A stretch of DNA of 64,000 nucleotides, taken from an uncultured Clostridia bacterium (lineage in GTDB: Bacteria; Bacillota; Clostridia; Oscillospirales; Acutalibacteraceae). The stretch is taken from contig CAMFBH010000008.1 in NCBI GenBank assembly GCA_945948515.1, forward strand, positions 1 to 64,000. Reading direction: 5' to 3'. The notes beneath the pieces are model-generated. The model saw nothing but the letters and a program-made list of their open reading frames with translations. It did no database searches and was not told the DNA's origin. The translations under genes were made by a program, and so were the position numbers. Of the stretch, positions 24,511 to 32,845 are shown piece after piece; position 1 is the stretch's first letter; the number at the start of each line of letters is the position of its first letter.

Positions 24511-25332
24511 ATGAGTGAGAAAAAGCTTAATAAAAAGCAAATTATTATTGCTGTAATTTGTATCATTGCGGCAGTTGCCGTTGCTGTCGGAATTGCCGTT
24601 TCCCGTCAAAGCAAAACCGAGAATAAATATAAGGATAAGGTTGTAACACAAACCGTTACAAATGAAAACGGTGAGCCTGTCACTAATGAGAACGGCGAGG
24701 TTGTAACCGAGATTATAACAACTCAGCCCGGCTCTCTCACCACTAAAAAAGGTCAGGGCGGTGCGGCTAATGCAGGAAATAATACAACCAATTCCGCTAA
24801 AAAAGCTCCAAAGGGCTCAACTAAGGCATATGCCGTAACAGATAAAAAGGGTGATTTTGTTACAAATGAAAACGGTGGACTTGTTACCGAGATTTATGAT
24901 GACCAAGGAAATACGGTAACACAAAAGCCTACCGAGTCAACTGCTAAGCCCTCGGAAAAGCCTTCAACAAAGCCCACCGAAAAGGATACAACAGACCCCG
25001 GTGAAAAATATGAATTGGCATTAACCGTTTATCTTCCTAAATCACCAACCGGTAAGGATTACAGCGATACTCTTGTTATTACAGTCAACGGTAAAAGTGC
25101 CGAAAAGGTTAAGGTTACCCTTAAAGCAGACACTTCAAGCGTAGATTTAAAGCTTAAAGATGTTTCGGGAGAAATAAAAGTCGGCGCATCCCTTGTTGAT
25201 TACGGTGAATCAGCCGAAAAGATTATTGATGTTAAGAATAATAAACAGAGCCTGATTCTTCAAATTTCAACCGTTGATAAAAACACAACAAAGAAAAACG
25301 GCGTAATTCAGATTGAGGGCATAGACGACTGA
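24511..25332 (+). CDS. Membrane-anchored protein with VTNENG repeats
   Basis: A 273-residue protein, family not recognised. A single transmembrane segment at about residues 9-29 follows a lysine-rich start, so the rest is probably extracellular. A short repeat (V-T-N-E-N-G, then V-T-E-I) occurs three times between residues 45 and 130. A Thr/Pro/Ser/Lys-rich linker follows, then a 100-residue beta-rich domain. This looks like a surface stalk presenting a small domain. AAGGAG precedes the start; it is 15 bases after nadE and ends in a terminator, so it shares that transcript. Confidence 0.75.
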   Translation: MSEKKLNKKQIIIAVICIIAAVAVAVGIAVSRQSKTENKYKDKVVTQTVTNENGEPVTNENGEVVTEIITTQPGSLTTKKGQGGAANAGNNTTNSAKKAPKGSTKAYAVTDKKGDFVTNENGGLVTEIYDDQGNTVTQKPTESTAKPSEKPSTKPTEKDTTDPGEKYELALTVYLPKSPTGKDYSDTLVITVNGKSAEKVKVTLKADTSSVDLKLKDVSGEIKVGASLVDYGESAEKIIDVKNNKQSLILQISTVDKNTTKKNGVIQIEGIDD

Positions 25333-25347
25333 TAAATAATAAGTTGT

Positions 25348-25379
25348 AAAACCGCACAGTTTTAATGTGCGGTTTTATC
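25348..25379 (+). terminator. Terminator after the nadE unit
   Basis: Perfect 11-bp stem AAAACCGCACA (25348-25358 with 25366-25376). Confidence 0.88.
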
Positions 25380-25420
25380 ATTTTTTCGGCAAATTTTTTT
25401 AAATGTGTATATAATTTTTC

Positions 25421-25449
25421 TTGAATTAACAAAAGCAGTGTGATATAAT
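25421..25449 (+). promoter_or_regulatory. nifJ promoter
   Basis: TTGAAT (25421-25426), 17 bases, TATAAT (25444-25449), leaving a leader of about 70 bases before the AGGAGGA site. Confidence 0.8.
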
Positions 25450-25524
25450 TAGCAAGGTTAGGGAGAAATACCCGAACTTTTGAAATTCAGCTTAATATAA
25501 TAATTTATTTTAGGAGGAAGTCCA

Positions 25525-28500
25525 ATGGCAAGAAAAAAGAAAACCATGGATGGTAACACCGCTGCCGCTACGGTCAGCTATGCTTTTACCGAAGTTGCGG
25601 CAATTTATCCTATTACACCTTCTTCAAACATGGCTGAGGAAACCGATGCTATGGCTGCAAGAGGCGTAAAAAACATGTTCGGTCAAACCGTTAAGGTTGC
25701 CGAAATGGAATCCGAAGGCGGTGCGGCAGGTGCTGTTCACGGTTCACTCTCAGCAGGTGCTTTAACCACAACATACACTGCGTCTCAGGGCCTTTTGCTC
25801 ATGATTCCCAATATGTTCAAAATCGCAGGTGAGTTGATTCCCAGCGTAATTCATGTTTCTGCACGCTGTATTTCATCTCATGCTCTTAATATTTTCGGAG
25901 ATCATTCGGATGTTATGGCTTGCCGCCAAACAGGCTATGCAATGCTTTGCTCCGCAAATGTTCAGGAAGTAATGGATCTCGGTGCTGTTGCTCATCTTTC
26001 AACACTCAAGAGCCGCGTTCCTTTCCTTCATTTCTTCGATGGCTTCAGAACCTCTCACGAGATTCAGAAAATCGAGGTTTGGGATTACGACGAGCTTAAA
26101 GAAATGGTTGATATGGATGATGTTAAGGCATTCCGTTCACGCGCTCTCAATCCCGAGCATCCTGTTCTTCGCGGTTCTGCTGAAAACAGCGATATTTTCT
26201 TCCAGCACCGTGAGGCTTGCAACAAGTATTATGCAGATGCTGTTGCAACAACCGAAATGTATATGAACGAGGTTAACAAGAGAATCGGAACCAATTACAA
26301 GCTCTTCAACTACTACGGTGCAGAGGATGCAGAGAGAGTAGTTATCGCAATGGGCTCTGTTTGCGACACTATCGTAGAAACAGTTGATTACCTCAATGCA
26401 AGAGGCGAGAAGGTTGGTATGATTTGCGTTCATCTCTACCGTCCGTTCTCTGTTAAGCACCTTCTTGATGTTATGCCTAAGAGCGTTAAATCAATCTCAG
26501 TTCTTGACAGAACAAAGGAGCCCGGTTCACTCGGCGAGCCGCTTTACCTTGATGTTGTTGCAGCTCTTAAAGGCACCGAATTTGATGCTGTTCCCGTATA
26601 TGCAGGCCGCTTCGGTCTCGGCTCAAAGGATACCCTTCCTGCTCACATTATCTCTGCTTATGCAAATATGAGCGCTCCTTCACCCAAGAAAGAGTTCACT
26701 CTCGGTATCCACGACGATGTAACAGGTCTTTCTCTTGAGGTTAAAGAAAATCCCGACACAACTCCCGAAGGCACAACCTCATGCAAATTCTGGGGTCTCG
26801 GCTCAGACGGAACAGTCGGTGCAAATAAAAACTCAATCAAGATTATCGGCGATAATACCGATATGTATGCTCAGGGTTACTTCTTCTATGATTCAAAGAA
26901 GTCCGGCGGTATCACGGTATCTCACCTTCGTTTCGGTAAAACACCGATAACCTCAACTTATCTTATCAACAAGGCAAACTTTGTTGCCTGCCATAATCCG
27001 TCATATGTAACTAAGTATGATATGGTTCAGGACCTTGTTCCGGGCGGAACATTCCTTCTTAACTGCATTTGGACTCCCGAAGAGCTTGAAAAAGAGCTTC
27101 CGGCTTCAATGAAGCGCTATATTGCAGAAAACAATATCAACTTCTACATAATCAACGGTATTAAGATTGCAGAGGAAGTTGGTCTTCGCGGCCGTGCTTC
27201 AACAATTCTTCAGTCTGCATTCTTCACAATTTCAAACATTCTTCCTGTTGACAAGGCTATCGAGCTTATGAAAGCCGCTGCAACAAAATCCTTTAGCAAG
27301 AAGGGCGACGATATCGTTAAGGCTAACCACAACGGTATTGAAAGAGGCTCAAAAGAGCTTATTAAGGTTGAAGTTCCCGAGAGCTGGAAAGATGCAGTTG
27401 ACGAGGTTGTTGAAACCGAGGTTGATACAGACCGTCCCGAAATGAAGAAATTCGTTAAGGAAATTCTTGATCCTATTAGCAGACTTCACGGTGATGACCT
27501 TCCTGTTTCAACATTTGTTGAAGCAGCAGACGGTGTTTATCCTCAGGGCTCGGCAGCATTTGAAAAGCGCGGTATTGCTATTGATGTTCCCGAGTGGAAT
27601 GAGCAAACCTGTGCTCAGTGTAACCGCTGTGCAATGGTTTGCCCCCACGCTGTTATTCGCCCCGTTGCTCTTACAGATGATGAGGTTGCAGCAGCTCCCG
27701 AAAACACAAAGGCAGTAACTCTTAAAGCTGTTCCCACTCTTAAATATTCTCTTATCGTTTCAACTCTTGACTGTACAGGATGCGGCGCATGTGCTAATGT
27801 TTGTCCCACAAACTCACTCACAATGAAGCCCATCGCTTCTCAGCTTGACGGTCAGAAGGTATATGATGCTCTTGTTGATACCGAGGTTAAGGCAGAGGTT
27901 GCCGCTAAGTTCAGCGATAAAACTGTTATCGGTTCTCAGTATAAGAAGCCTTATCTTGAGTTCAGCGGCGCTTGCGCAGGCTGCGGTGAAACACCTTATG
28001 CTAAGCTTGTAACTCAGCTCTTCGGAGACAGAATGTACATTGCAAACGCAACAGGTTGTTCTTCAATCTGGGGCGGTTCAGCACCTTCAACTCCCTACAC
28101 AGTAGATAAAAACGGTCACGGACCTGCATGGTCAAACAGCTTGTTTGAGGATAACGCAGAGTTCGGTTACGGTATGTTCCTTGCTCAGAAGCAGATTCGT
28201 GAAAGAATTGCAGCAGATGTTGAGGTTCTTTCAGGAGTTGCAGAGCTTAAGGATGCTTGCGATGCTTGGATTGCTACTTATGATGACGCTATGACAAATA
28301 AAGAACCTTCAGAGGCTCTTATTGCAGCAGTAAAGGCAGCAAATCTTGAAGGCGAAGCAAAGGAAGCAGCAGAGGATCTTCTTAAAGATGCTGATTTCGT
28401 TTCCAAGAAATCTCAGTGGCTCTTCGGCGGCGACGGTTGGGCTTATGATATCGGCTTCGGCGGTCTTGACCATGTAATCGCTCAGAACGAGGATGTTAAC

Positions 28501-29070
28501 ATTCTTGTATTCGATACAGAGGTTTATTCAAACACAGGCGGTCAGGCTTCAAAGGCTACTCCCACAGGTGCAGTTGCTAAGTTTGCCGCTTCAGGTAAAA
28601 TCGTTAAGAAGAAAGACCTCGCACAGATTGCAATGAGCTACGGTTATGTATATGTTGCTCAGATTGCTATGGGTGCAGATTACAACCAGTGCCTTAAAGC
28701 AATCCACGAGGCAGAGGCTTATAAGGGCCCGTCTCTTATCATTGCATATGCTCCCTGTATCAACCATGGAATTAAGCTTTCAATGGCTAAGAACCAGGAA
28801 GAGCAGAAGAAGGCAGTTGCAGCAGGCTACTGGAATCTCTTCAGATTCAATCCTGCACTTGCAGCAGAAGGCAAGAATCCGTTCAGCCTTGACAGTAAAG
28901 CTCCCACAGCGGATTATATCGAGTTCCTCAATGGAGAAACCCGTTACCTTGCTCTTAAGAAAGCCTTCCCGGGCAAAGCAGATATGCTCTTCAGCGCCGC
29001 TGCTGACAGCGCAGTTGAAAAGTACAATAAGCTTCTCGGTCTTGTTGATTTCTATGCTCCCAAAGCATAA
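25525..29070 (+). CDS. nifJ: Pyruvate:ferredoxin (flavodoxin) oxidoreductase
   Basis: A 1181-residue single-chain PFOR that converts pyruvate and CoA to acetyl-CoA, CO2 and reduced ferredoxin, central to anaerobic energy metabolism. In order: the pyrimidine-binding domain (YPITPSS), domain II, the EKR segment around 430-510, two [4Fe-4S] clusters (CAQCNRCAMVCPH and CTGCGACANVCP), then the TPP domain with the proximal cluster (CAGCGE) and GDGWAYDIGFGGLDH. All cluster cysteines are intact. Codon use is noticeably more uniform than in neighbours (preferred AAG, CTT, GCA), as expected for a very highly expressed gene. It has a good promoter, AGGAGGA and its own terminator. Confidence 0.97.
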   Translation: MARKKKTMDGNTAAATVSYAFTEVAAIYPITPSSNMAEETDAMAARGVKNMFGQTVKVAEMESEGGAAGAVHGSLSAGALTTTYTASQGLLLMIPNMFKIAGELIPSVIHVSARCISSHALNIFGDHSDVMACRQTGYAMLCSANVQEVMDLGAVAHLSTLKSRVPFLHFFDGFRTSHEIQKIEVWDYDELKEMVDMDDVKAFRSRALNPEHPVLRGSAENSDIFFQHREACNKYYADAVATTEMYMNEVNKRIGTNYKLFNYYGAEDAERVVIAMGSVCDTIVETVDYLNARGEKVGMICVHLYRPFSVKHLLDVMPKSVKSISVLDRTKEPGSLGEPLYLDVVAALKGTEFDAVPVYAGRFGLGSKDTLPAHIISAYANMSAPSPKKEFTLGIHDDVTGLSLEVKENPDTTPEGTTSCKFWGLGSDGTVGANKNSIKIIGDNTDMYAQGYFFYDSKKSGGITVSHLRFGKTPITSTYLINKANFVACHNPSYVTKYDMVQDLVPGGTFLLNCIWTPEELEKELPASMKRYIAENNINFYIINGIKIAEEVGLRGRASTILQSAFFTISNILPVDKAIELMKAAATKSFSKKGDDIVKANHNGIERGSKELIKVEVPESWKDAVDEVVETEVDTDRPEMKKFVKEILDPISRLHGDDLPVSTFVEAADGVYPQGSAAFEKRGIAIDVPEWNEQTCAQCNRCAMVCPHAVIRPVALTDDEVAAAPENTKAVTLKAVPTLKYSLIVSTLDCTGCGACANVCPTNSLTMKPIASQLDGQKVYDALVDTEVKAEVAAKFSDKTVIGSQYKKPYLEFSGACAGCGETPYAKLVTQLFGDRMYIANATGCSSIWGGSAPSTPYTVDKNGHGPAWSNSLFEDNAEFGYGMFLAQKQIRERIAADVEVLSGVAELKDACDAWIATYDDAMTNKEPSEALIAAVKAANLEGEAKEAAEDLLKDADFVSKKSQWLFGGDGWAYDIGFGGLDHVIAQNEDVNILVFDTEVYSNTGGQASKATPTGAVAKFAASGKIVKKKDLAQIAMSYGYVYVAQIAMGADYNQCLKAIHEAEAYKGPSLIIAYAPCINHGIKLSMAKNQEEQKKAVAAGYWNLFRFNPALAAEGKNPFSLDSKAPTADYIEFLNGETRYLALKKAFPGKADMLFSAAADSAVEKYNKLLGLVDFYAPKA

Positions 29071-29085
29071 AATTCATTGAATTCA

Positions 29086-29121
29086 AAAACCGTTTCACAT
29101 TAATTTGTGAAACGGTTTTTT
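29086..29121 (+). terminator. nifJ terminator
   Basis: Perfect 14-bp stem (29086-29099 with 29106-29119; AAAACCGTTTCACA arm), T-run. Confidence 0.92.
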
Positions 29122-29133
29122 ATATATACAGAA

Positions 29134-29172
29134 AAACAGCCTCACTGCATTACTTGCACAGTGTGGCTGTTT
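29134..29172 (-). terminator. Terminator for the 29181-29672 gene
   Basis: Arms AAACAGCC (29134-29141) with GGCTGTTT (29165-29172) plus CACTG/CAGTG, giving a hairpin with a T-mismatch. A TTTTTCTG tract follows on the minus strand. Confidence 0.75.
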
Positions 29173-29180
29173 TATAACTG

Positions 29181-29672
29181 TTATTGTTTGTTATTTCTGC
29201 TTTCTTCAAGCTCTTTATAGAAAATATTTGCCTTAACATAAACCTCAACAAATCCGCGAAAGACCTCGTAAAGCTCTCCGCTTTTGTAAGGATTGGGAAG
29301 AATATGCTCATCGTCGTCAATCGCAAGCGGACCTCTTTCATAATCATTAAAGGTCGGCATAAGGCTGTATGATTCTTTTGTTTTAACGATTGAAATCAAG
29401 GTGTAGGGAGCGGTTGCCTTTGCAAATCCTTTTGTTTTTGTGTATTTTTCAATGGTTGATAAATCCGAAGAATCGTTGTGCTTTTTTGTGTAGCACCCAT
29501 CAATGATTTCTTCAATGTATTTTTCAAGCCTCTCGGGAGTGTACGGAGCTTTAAGAGTGTAAACCTTGTCTATATCTGCAATTCCGTATTTATCACTTTC
29601 TCCGCAGGGAATTCCTATTAGATTTTCGTTTTCGTCAACATAAACGGAAATGGTGTAAAACTCTCTGTCCAT
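29181..29672 (-). CDS. Hypothetical protein
   Basis: A 163-residue soluble protein that I do not recognise, without signal peptide or membrane segment. It starts as a beta-rich module (FYTISVYVDENENLIGIP), and its middle reads like a small alpha/beta domain with LKAPYTPERLEKYIEEII. The 3' end has a lysine/glutamate helix. The start at 29672 follows a weak AAAGGAA site. It faces nifJ with separate terminators for each. Nothing in the context suggests a role. Confidence 0.72.
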   Translation of the reverse strand: MDREFYTISVYVDENENLIGIPCGESDKYGIADIDKVYTLKAPYTPERLEKYIEEIIDGCYTKKHNDSSDLSTIEKYTKTKGFAKATAPYTLISIVKTKESYSLMPTFNDYERGPLAIDDDEHILPNPYKSGELYEVFRGFVEVYVKANIFYKELEESRNNKQ

Positions 29673-29729
29673 AAAAAATTCCTTTCAAAATGCGAATATT
29701 AAATGTAATAAGTATTATAAATGCTTTTG

Positions 29730-29758
29730 TTGAAAAATTCAACACATTCTGCTACAAT
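29730..29758 (+). promoter_or_regulatory. Promoter of the SDR gene
   Basis: TTGAAA (29730-29735), 17 bases, TACAAT (29753-29758), very close to the start at 29777, implying a short leader. Confidence 0.65.
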
Positions 29759-29776
29759 AATTTCGGTGATGAACAA

Positions 29777-30448
29777 ATGAAAAAAGTATTAATAACAGGC
29801 GGCGCAACCGGAATCGGAAAAGCCTGTGCTCAGTTGTTTATGCAAAACGGCTTTGAAGTATATATAACCTATAATGAAACCGCTCCCGATTACAGCGGAG
29901 TGAATGCAATAAAGTGCAATTTAAAAAGCCTTGATGAAATAAACGCTCTTTTTGAAAACTTCAAAAGTCTTGATGTTCTCGTTAACAATGCAGGAGTAAG
30001 CCTTATTAAAATGATAAACGATACATCAAATGAGGATTACGAGGATTTAATGAGCGTTAATTCAAAAGCTGTTTATTTTTGCTCCAAAAATGCTGCTTGC
30101 CTTATGCTCAAAAATCATTCGGGAAGCATAATAAATATAGCTTCAATGTGGGGCGAAGCGGGAGCCTCGTGCGAAACTCTTTATTCAATGAGTAAGGCAG
30201 GTGTTATAGGGCTTACAAAAGCGCTTTCAAAGGAGCTTGCTCCGAGCGGTATAACAGTGAACTGTGTTTCACCGGGAATTATAAATACAAGAATGAATAA
30301 CACTTTTTCAGAGGAGGAGCTTAAAGACGAGGTTCCTCTCGGTAGGCTCGGAACTCCCGAAGAGATAGCTTCTGCGGTTTATTTTCTATCTCAAAATAAA
30401 TATATAACAGGGCAGATTTTAGGAGTCAACGGTGGTATTATTGTGTAA
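29777..30448 (+). CDS. SDR-family oxidoreductase (FabG-like)
   Basis: A 223-residue short-chain dehydrogenase. The cofactor loop is TGGATGIGKA (residues 7-16), the NNAGV strand is present, the catalytic Ser is in NIASMWG, and the Tyr-Lys pair is in YSMSKAG. Slightly short versus typical FabG (245), but all motifs are present. Substrate is unknown; a 3-oxoacyl-ACP reductase-like or sugar reductase role is possible. The start at 29777 follows GGTGA. It stands alone, so fatty-acid synthesis is not supported by context. Confidence 0.88.
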   Translation: MKKVLITGGATGIGKACAQLFMQNGFEVYITYNETAPDYSGVNAIKCNLKSLDEINALFENFKSLDVLVNNAGVSLIKMINDTSNEDYEDLMSVNSKAVYFCSKNAACLMLKNHSGSIINIASMWGEAGASCETLYSMSKAGVIGLTKALSKELAPSGITVNCVSPGIINTRMNNTFSEEELKDEVPLGRLGTPEEIASAVYFLSQNKYITGQILGVNGGIIV

Positions 30449-30502
30449 CACTTTTTCCCTTTTCACATAGGATAAACAAGAAAAGGGAAAGGAGGTTGCA
30501 CT

Positions 30503-30643
30503 ATGGGCTTCGGTTGTAATTCATGCGGCAATAGCTGTTCATGGGTTCTCATCCTCATCATCATCTTATTCCTTGTAGGCGGAGTAGGTAACTGCGGATG
30601 TCCTTCAAATAACTGCGGCAACGACTGCGGATGCGGCTGCTGA
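30503..30643 (+). CDS. 46-residue cysteine-rich membrane peptide (YjcZ-like)
   Basis: A short gene with a strong AAAGGAGGT site 7 bases before the ATG. It encodes 46 residues with nine cysteines: C5, C8 and C12 before a 15-residue hydrophobic helix (WVLILIIILFLVGG), and C31, C33, C38, C42, C44 and C46 after it. The overall form (glycine-rich head, short membrane helix) resembles the tiny YjcZ/YosA sporulation-associated proteins of Bacillota, but the cysteine content is much higher. The cysteine pairs could bind metal or cross-link. An 11-bp hairpin (TTTCCCTTTTC with GAAAAGGGAAA) ends against its ribosome binding site. A terminator follows at 30684. Confidence 0.75.
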   Translation: MGFGCNSCGNSCSWVLILIIILFLVGGVGNCGCPSNNCGNDCGCGC

Positions 30644-30683
30644 TTTTTTCGGCATTGTGTTATAAAACCCCCTGAATAGTAAA

Positions 30684-30720
30684 AAACGGTGCGAGGTATT
30701 GCTTCGCGCCGTTTGTTTTT
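30684..30720 (+). terminator. Terminator after the cysteine-rich peptide gene
   Basis: 11-bp stem with one wobble, 30684-30694 (AAACGGTGCGA) with 30704-30714, then TG and a T-run. Confidence 0.88.
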
Positions 30721-30749
30721 TAAAGAATTAAAAATTTTCAAAAAAGTTC

Positions 30750-30811
30750 TTGACTTTCCCTGACCTTTGTGCTAATATTACAACAGAAGGTCAAAGAAAG
30801 TCAAAGTCAAA
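30750..30811 (+). promoter_or_regulatory. ctsR operon promoter with CtsR boxes
   Basis: TTGACT (30750-30755), 17 bases, TAATAT (30773-30778). A match to the CtsR consensus heptad pair (GGTCAAA, 3 bases, AGTCAAA) lies at 30789-30805, with another GTCAAA directly after it. An inverted imperfect box overlaps the -35 (30750-30770, TTGACT...TGACCTTTG). Binding would block the polymerase, giving heat-inducible autoregulation. Confidence 0.88.
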
Positions 30812-30844
30812 AATAAATATGACCTTAAAGGAAGTGACAGGAAA

Positions 30845-31294
30845 ATGAGAATGACCGATATGATCGCCGATATGATTCTTAATATGTTCGACGATGAAAC
30901 TCCAACGGTTCAAATTCAAAGAAATGACCTTGCGCAGCAGCTGGGTTGTGTTCCCAGTCAGATTAATTATGTTATAACCTCACGCTTCACCCCGGAACAG
31001 GGATACAGAATTGAAAGCAGAAGAGGCGGCGGAGGCTGCATATTAATTACAAGGGCAAACAGTAATGAGTCGGCGCTTGTTCATTTAATAAATTCAATCG
31101 GAAGTGAAATAGACGAGCGAACGGCAAGCGCAAATATCTATAATCTGAATTATCAGAATATAATAGATTCTAAGAGCGCAAAAATTATGCTGTCGGCAAT
31201 CCGTGAAAACAATTTCAGAGAAATTGAACCGGAAAAAAGAGGAGCATTGCGTGCTTCGCTTTTAAAACAAATGCTTTTAGCCAATATTGAATAG
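30845..31294 (+). CDS. ctsR: Transcriptional repressor CtsR
   Basis: A 149-residue repressor of class III heat-shock genes. The N-terminal winged helix (residues 5-70) binds the heptad repeats at its own promoter. The glycine-rich wing RRGGGG that acts as thermosensor is present, and the C-terminal dimerisation domain begins near residue 80. First gene of the ctsR-mcsA-mcsB-clpC operon in the standard order. ATG codons at 30845 and 30851 are both possible. McsB normally works with CtsR by phosphorylating it or marking it for degradation. Confidence 0.95.
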   Translation: MRMTDMIADMILNMFDDETPTVQIQRNDLAQQLGCVPSQINYVITSRFTPEQGYRIESRRGGGGCILITRANSNESALVHLINSIGSEIDERTASANIYNLNYQNIIDSKSAKIMLSAIRENNFREIEPEKRGALRASLLKQMLLANIE

Positions 31295-31305
31295 GAGGAA
31301 TTTAT

Positions 31306-31809
31306 ATGTTCTGTGAAAAATGCAACAAAAATGAAGCAACAACCTTTATTAAACAAAATATAAACGGTAAAAAAACCGAAATGCACCTTTGTGCAGATTG
31401 CGCTAAGGAAATGGGAATGGATAATCTTTTTGAGCCGTTTTCAATAGATTCGTTTTTCGGAAACTTCCTCGGCGCATCAAATGCCGCGCTTAATTCCATT
31501 GCCGGAATTGAACGCTGTGCTTCGTGCGGAAGCTCGTTTAACGATATTGTAAGAAGCGGCAGAGTAGGATGTGCCGATTGCTACGATAAGTTTTTCGACA
31601 AGCTTGAGCCCTCAATCAGAAAGCTTCACGGCAATATTAAGCATGTGGGAAAAAATGTTACCTACACCGAGGAGCAAGAGCCGAAGGAGGAAAAGAGCGA
31701 GCTTGATAAGCTGAAGGATGAATTGAAGCAGGCGGTTAAAAATCAGGAATTTGAGCAGGCCGCAGTAATCAGAGACAAAATCAAAGAGCTGGAGGAGAAT
31801 AATGGCTAA
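31306..31809 (+). CDS. mcsA: McsA, zinc-finger activator of McsB
   Basis: A 167-residue adaptor with two zinc-binding modules: CEKC (residues 3-6) with CADC (29-32), then CASC and CADC between about 68 and 91. The C-terminal UVR domain (KLKDELKQAVKNQEFEQAAV) contacts ClpC. McsA activates the McsB kinase and links it to ClpC. All zinc cysteines are present. The ribosome binding site is AGGAGG, and the gene overlaps mcsB by 8 bases. Confidence 0.95.
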   Translation: MFCEKCNKNEATTFIKQNINGKKTEMHLCADCAKEMGMDNLFEPFSIDSFFGNFLGASNAALNSIAGIERCASCGSSFNDIVRSGRVGCADCYDKFFDKLEPSIRKLHGNIKHVGKNVTYTEEQEPKEEKSELDKLKDELKQAVKNQEFEQAAVIRDKIKELEENNG

Positions 31810-32812
31810 GTGGTATATAGACGGCGGAAATAACTCGGATGTTGTTATGAGTTCAAAAATCAGACTTGCGAGAAACCTTGCGGATGCACCGTTTCCCGCA
31901 AGAATGAATTCCGAAATAAGAAAGAGCACAAATAAAAAAATATTTGCCGCAATAAAAAATTCTCCTCTTGCATCTGAATTTGAGATGGCAGATATTGCTT
32001 CAATGAGTAAAGCAGAGGCGTATTCACTTGTTGAAAAAAGATTGATTAGCAAGGAATTCGCCGCAAATAATAATTCAAGCATTATCCTTTCAAATGACGA
32101 AAGCGTTTCAATAATGCTTTGTGAGGAAGACCACATAAGGCTTTATGCAATGAGTGCGGGTCAAAATCTTGAAAAGGCATATGAAACTGCAAACCGTGTA
32201 GATAATATACTTATAAAAAATTTAAAAATTGCTTTCAGCGATAAGCTTGGATTTTTAACCTCAAGTCCAACTAATTTGGGAACGGGAATGAAAGCCACAG
32301 TTATGCTTCATCTGCCGGCGTTAAAAGCGCAAAATCAGATAGAAAGACTCGGAGCAATGATTGCAAAGCTCGGTCTTTCATTAAGGCAGATGTTCGGAGA
32401 AAACGGAGAAAATTCCGCCTTCTATGCACTTTCTAACCATATTTCACTTGGCATCAGTGAGCAAAGTGCAATAGACAATCTGAACGCCATAACCAATCAG
32501 ATTGTTAAGCAGGAGCGCGCGGCAAGAGAAGCCTTAAAGGATTCCGAGGAGTTTGAAGATGTAGTTTTCAGGGCAATGGGAACCTTGAAAATGGCAAGAA
32601 GACTTACCTGCAAGGAATTTTTTGAGCTTGCTTCCGTAGCAAGACTCGGTGCCTCGCTCGGATATTTTGACAACAACACATATGAAAAAATCAATAAGCT
32701 TATTTCAGAGGTTCAGGATGCTACCTTGATTAAAAATGCAGATGCTCCCCTGAGCCGTGAAATGTGCGATAAGCTCCGCGCACAGCTTGTGCGTGAGGAA
32801 TTAAACAAATAA
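31802..32812 (+). CDS. mcsB: McsB-type protein arginine kinase with Ser at the reactive Cys position
   Basis: A 336-residue member of the guanido phosphotransferase family. ATP-binding arginine motifs are present (SSKIRLARN, EEDHIRL). The reactive-loop motif, TSCPTNVGTG in Bacillus McsB, reads TSSPTNLGTG here; Ser155 (codon AGT) replaces the essential cysteine. The C-terminal phospho-arginine-sensing RDxxRA motif reads CDKLRA, with its first arginine gone. Length is slightly shorter than the usual 350-360. The enzyme normally phosphorylates arginines on misfolded proteins to target them to ClpCP. With two key residues altered it may be weakly active or a pseudo-kinase adaptor. Overlap with mcsA ensures coupling. 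Confidence 0.93.
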   Translation: MAKWYIDGGNNSDVVMSSKIRLARNLADAPFPARMNSEIRKSTNKKIFAAIKNSPLASEFEMADIASMSKAEAYSLVEKRLISKEFAANNNSSIILSNDESVSIMLCEEDHIRLYAMSAGQNLEKAYETANRVDNILIKNLKIAFSDKLGFLTSSPTNLGTGMKATVMLHLPALKAQNQIERLGAMIAKLGLSLRQMFGENGENSAFYALSNHISLGISEQSAIDNLNAITNQIVKQERAAREALKDSEEFEDVVFRAMGTLKMARRLTCKEFFELASVARLGASLGYFDNNTYEKINKLISEVQDATLIKNADAPLSREMCDKLRAQLVREELNK

Positions 32813-32845
32813 GGGAGTTTTTCCCTTATTATAGGGGGAATAATT

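Noticed and set aside
26137-26460. 107-codon minus-strand frame inside nifJ
   Set aside because: Antisense frame of a highly conserved coding region; no independent signals.
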